A DNA stretch of 64,000 nt from Pseudomonas viridiflava (GTDB lineage Bacteria; Pseudomonadota; Gammaproteobacteria; Pseudomonadales; Pseudomonadaceae): NCBI RefSeq assembly GCF_001642795.1, contig NZ_LKEH01000027.1, forward strand, positions 190,573 to 254,572, given 5' to 3'. Position 1 is the first letter of the stretch. Each line of letters begins with the position of its first letter. The notes below the pieces were generated by a model that had not been told where the DNA came from, ran no database searches, and worked only from the letters and a program-made list of their open reading frames with translations. Positions 61,448 to 64,000 of this stretch are shown here, one piece after another. Position numbers and translations under genes: made by a program.

Positions 61448-63271
61448 ATGACCCAGACCTTTGATCCAAGTGCCTTTCTCGCGACCTGCAGTGGTCGTCC
61501 CGGCGTCTATCGCATGTTCGATGCCGAAGCCAAGCTTCTGTATGTGGGCAAAGCCAAGAACCTGAAGAAGCGCCTCGCCAGTTATTTCCGCAAGACCGGA
61601 CACGCGCCCAAGACTGGCGCTCTGGTGGCGCGCATCGCGCAGATTGAAACCACCATCACCGGCAATGAAACCGAAGCGCTGTTGCTTGAACAGACGCTGA
61701 TCAAGGAGTGGCGACCTCCTTACAACATTTTGCTGCGCGACGATAAATCCTATCCGTACGTGTTCCTGTCCGACGGCAAGTTTCCGCGTCTGAGCATCCA
61801 TCGTGGCGCAAAGAAAGCCAAAGGCCGGTATTTCGGGCCTTATCCAAGTGCGGGTGCGATCAGGGAAAGTCTGAGCCTGTTGCAGAAGACCTTTCTGGTG
61901 CGTCAGTGCGAAGACAGTTATTTCAAGAATCGTAACCGACCCTGTCTGCAGTACCAGATCAAGCGCTGCAAAGGGCCGTGCGTCGATCTGGTCGAGCCTG
62001 AGGTGTACGCGGAGGATGTGCGTCACTCGGTGATGTTTCTAGAGGGGCGCAGCAATGCCTTGAGCGACGAGCTGAATGCCGCAATGGAAAAAGCCGCCAT
62101 GGCGCTGGATTTCGAACGCGCGGCCGAGCTGCGTGATCAAGTCGCCTTGCTGCGCCGTGTGCAGGACCAGCAGAGCATGGAAGGCGGTACCGGCGATGTG
62201 GATGTGGTCGCTGCATTCGTCAATCCGGGCGGTGCCTGTGTGCATCTGATCTCGGTGCGCGGTGGTCGCGTGTTGGGCAGCAAGAATTTCTTCCCTCAGG
62301 TGGGTATAGAGGAGGAGGTTGGCGAAGTCATGTCGGCCTTCCTGGCCCAGTATTTCCTGGGTGGCGTTGACCGTGAGCTGCCCAGCGAAGTCATCGTCAA
62401 CGTCGTCAGTGAAGACTTTCCGGCCCTGATCGACGCAATCGAAGAGTCGCGCGGTCGCGAGATGACCATCAGCCATCGGGTGCGCGGTACTCGCGCGCGC
62501 TGGCAGCAGCTGGCGGTGACCAATGCCGAGCAGGCCCTGTCGGCGCGTCTTGCCAATCGCCAGCATGTAGCGTCGCGCTTCGAAGCGCTGGCCAAGGTGC
62601 TCAAGCTGGACGAGCCGCCGGTGCGCCTCGAGTGCTATGACATCAGTCACTCCAGTGGCGAGGCGACCGTTGCTTCCTGCGTTGTATTCGGCCCGGAAGG
62701 CCCGATCAAGGCGGACTATCGCCGTTTCAACATCGAAGGCGTGACGGCGGGCGATGACTACGCTGCCATGCATCAGGCGCTGACCCGACGCTACAGCCGC
62801 ATCAAGGACGGAGAGGGCAAGCTGCCTGACGTTCTGTTGGTCGACGGTGGTAAAGGGCAGATGGCGATGGCCCGCGACGTGCTCAATGAACTGGCCATAC
62901 CAGACCTCATCCTGCTTGGGGTCGCCAAGGGCACCACGCGCAAGGCCGGGTTCGAAACCCTGTATCTCAATGATGCCGCCCATGAGTTCACCTTGCCGGG
63001 TGACTCGCCGGCGCTGCACCTTATCCAGCAGATTCGCGACGAAGCGCACCGTTTTGCAATCACCGGGCACCGCGCCCGTCGGGGCAAGACTCGCCGTACC
63101 TCGACGCTTGAAGGCGTGGCCGGGGTAGGGCCGACACGACGCCGCGACCTGCTCAAACACTTCGGCGGTCTTCAGGAATTGTCTCGTGCAAGCATCGATG
63201 AAATAGCAAAAGCACCGGGAATCAGTAAAAAGCTGGCAGAGTCGATTTATGCAAACCTGCACAGCGAGTAG
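61448..63271 (+). CDS. uvrC: Excinuclease ABC subunit C
   Basis: The 607-residue endonuclease of nucleotide excision repair has an N-terminal GIY-YIG domain ([33 protein letters not shown]), a Cys-cluster ([25 protein letters not shown]), the UVR domain near residue 210 ([26 protein letters not shown]), the RNase H-like C domain ([23 protein letters not shown] with DGGKGQ), and a C-terminal HhH pair ([20 protein letters not shown]...[13 protein letters not shown]). It makes the 3' and 5' incisions with UvrB. Confidence 0.97.
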   Translation: MTQTFDPSAFLATCSGRPGVYRMFDAEAKLLYVGKAKNLKKRLASYFRKTGHAPKTGALVARIAQIETTITGNETEALLLEQTLIKEWRPPYNILLRDDKSYPYVFLSDGKFPRLSIHRGAKKAKGRYFGPYPSAGAIRESLSLLQKTFLVRQCEDSYFKNRNRPCLQYQIKRCKGPCVDLVEPEVYAEDVRHSVMFLEGRSNALSDELNAAMEKAAMALDFERAAELRDQVALLRRVQDQQSMEGGTGDVDVVAAFVNPGGACVHLISVRGGRVLGSKNFFPQVGIEEEVGEVMSAFLAQYFLGGVDRELPSEVIVNVVSEDFPALIDAIEESRGREMTISHRVRGTRARWQQLAVTNAEQALSARLANRQHVASRFEALAKVLKLDEPPVRLECYDISHSSGEATVASCVVFGPEGPIKADYRRFNIEGVTAGDDYAAMHQALTRRYSRIKDGEGKLPDVLLVDGGKGQMAMARDVLNELAIPDLILLGVAKGTTRKAGFETLYLNDAAHEFTLPGDSPALHLIQQIRDEAHRFAITGHRARRGKTRRTSTLEGVAGVGPTRRRDLLKHFGGLQELSRASIDEIAKAPGISKKLAESIYANLHSE

Positions 63272-63303
63272 AATGCCCGCTCACCTCGTAGCCAGTTGTG
63301 CCG

Positions 63304-63864
63304 ATGAATATCCCTAATCTGATTACCGTACTACGCGTTTTACTGATTCCGATCTTCATTCTGTTGTTCTACATGCCTTATCACTGGAGCTACATGGCTG
63401 CCAGCGCGGTGTTCGCCTTTGCGGCGGCGACCGACTGGCTGGACGGGTATCTGGCACGTCGTCTGGAGCAGAGCACGCCATTCGGTGCGTTTCTCGATCC
63501 GGTCGCCGACAAGCTCATGGTGGCCGTGGCATTGGTGCTGCTGGTTCAGGCTCACGCAAACCTGTGGCTGACGCTGCCGGCGGCGGTGATCATCGGACGC
63601 GAAATCGTCATTTCCGCCCTGCGCGAATGGATGGCAGAAATCGGCGCCAGAGCCCAGGTCGCCGTGTCGAACATGGGCAAATGGAAAACCGCCGCCCAGA
63701 TGCTGGCGCTGGTAATCCTGCTCGGCAATCCGCCAGCCATCACGTTCTGGGTTATTCTGGGCTACGCGTTGCTGCTGGTGGCTGCAGGGCTGACATTGTG
63801 GTCGATGGTGCAATACCTGAGGGCCGCCTGGCCGCATCTGAAAACCACGGCAGAAAAAAAATAA
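63304..63864 (+). CDS. pgsA: CDP-diacylglycerol–glycerol-3-phosphate 3-phosphatidyltransferase
   Basis: ATG 63304 gives 186 residues; GTG 63298 would add two. Membrane protein with the CDP-alcohol phosphotransferase motif in [33 protein letters not shown] (DG-x2-AR-x8-G-x3-D-x3-D). It forms phosphatidylglycerol phosphate, the committed step of anionic phospholipid synthesis. It follows uvrC closely and precedes tRNA-Gly, the standard Pseudomonas order. Confidence 0.95.
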   Translation: MNIPNLITVLRVLLIPIFILLFYMPYHWSYMAASAVFAFAAATDWLDGYLARRLEQSTPFGAFLDPVADKLMVAVALVLLVQAHANLWLTLPAAVIIGREIVISALREWMAEIGARAQVAVSNMGKWKTAAQMLALVILLGNPPAITFWVILGYALLLVAAGLTLWSMVQYLRAAWPHLKTTAEKK

Positions 63865-63881
63865 GTTTTTGAATCAAGGGC

Positions 63882-63909
63882 TTGACGGGAGTTTTTGAAG
63901 CGCTAGAAT
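63882..63909 (+). promoter_or_regulatory. Promoter of the tRNA-Gly gene
   Basis: TTGACG (63882-63887), a 16-base spacer and TAGAAT (63904-63909) are followed by a GC-rich discriminator (GGCGCCCG), the stable-RNA promoter type. Confidence 0.8.
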
Positions 63910-63930
63910 GGCGCCCGTCAACACGACAAT

Positions 63931-64000
<70 letters not shown>

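Noticed and set aside
62039..63262. 407-codon open frame antisense to uvrC
   Set aside because: uvrC is conserved and complete on the other strand; the antisense frame is a composition artefact.

Overview
The window reads as a Pseudomonas chromosome, most likely the P. syringae group. The right end carries the gammaproteobacterial gacA–uvrC–pgsA–tRNA-Gly arrangement (GacA with the TTG start typical of Pseudomonas). REP doublets of the GTGGGAGSSGGCTTGCC type lie at 4.8 and 6.5 kb. Species-level assignment is inference; no marker such as 16S rRNA is present.

Layout. 1–12.3 kb: stress and detoxification genes, namely an aldo/keto reductase tail, SDR, haloacid dehalogenase, OPT transporter, an OYE/DJ-1/TetR electrophile-response locus with shared operators, an ArsR/NmrA/TetR group and a YkgJ-type protein. 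12.3–17.5 kb: an amino-acid-type ABC transporter with FrlD-like kinase, FrlB-like SIS deglycase and HutC-type regulator, a probable Amadori-compound (fructosyl amino acid) pathway. 17.5–22.4 kb: GntR–SDR–BKACE–SMP-30–MFS, a probable sugar-acid/beta-keto-acid pathway.

22.6–36.4 kb is accessory: HipBA toxin–antitoxin, DMT exporter, an orphan protein, a SUKH protein, then stretches bounded by three degenerate copies of the 3' end of a LysR gene (26.85, 28.16 and 36.4 kb). These stretches hold gene relics, a two-gene Hachiman antiphage system (hamAB) behind a promoter overlapping a LexA-type box, and a complete His-Xaa-Ser system (hxsD-hxsB-hxsC-hxsA plus a 98-aa companion). The Hxs system pairs two radical-SAM enzymes with a secreted, peptidoglycan-binding protein carrying tandem HxS repeats, and its biological function is unknown to me.

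37.6–44.8 kb: quinone oxidoreductase; an unrecognised 500-residue PP-loop enzyme whose start codon overlaps the stop of a 30-residue peptide, followed by a MocR regulator; and a DinG/XPD-like helicase behind a CTG-N10-CAG palindrome. 44.9–58 kb: phosphoglucomutase, two small parvulins, a PilT/U-type ATPase, a sigma-54-controlled 3-hydroxybutyrate locus and a yejABEF peptide importer. 58–59.7 kb: a DAHP synthase preceded by two aromatic-rich leader peptides with a strong terminator between them, which looks like transcription attenuation by aromatic amino acids. 59.9–64 kb: two divergent small HTH regulators, then gacA–uvrC, pgsA and a tRNA-Gly truncated by the window edge.

Most notable for follow-up: the Hachiman + Hxs island with its LysR-derived repeats and SOS-like box, the 30-aa peptide/PP-loop unit, and the double aromatic leader.
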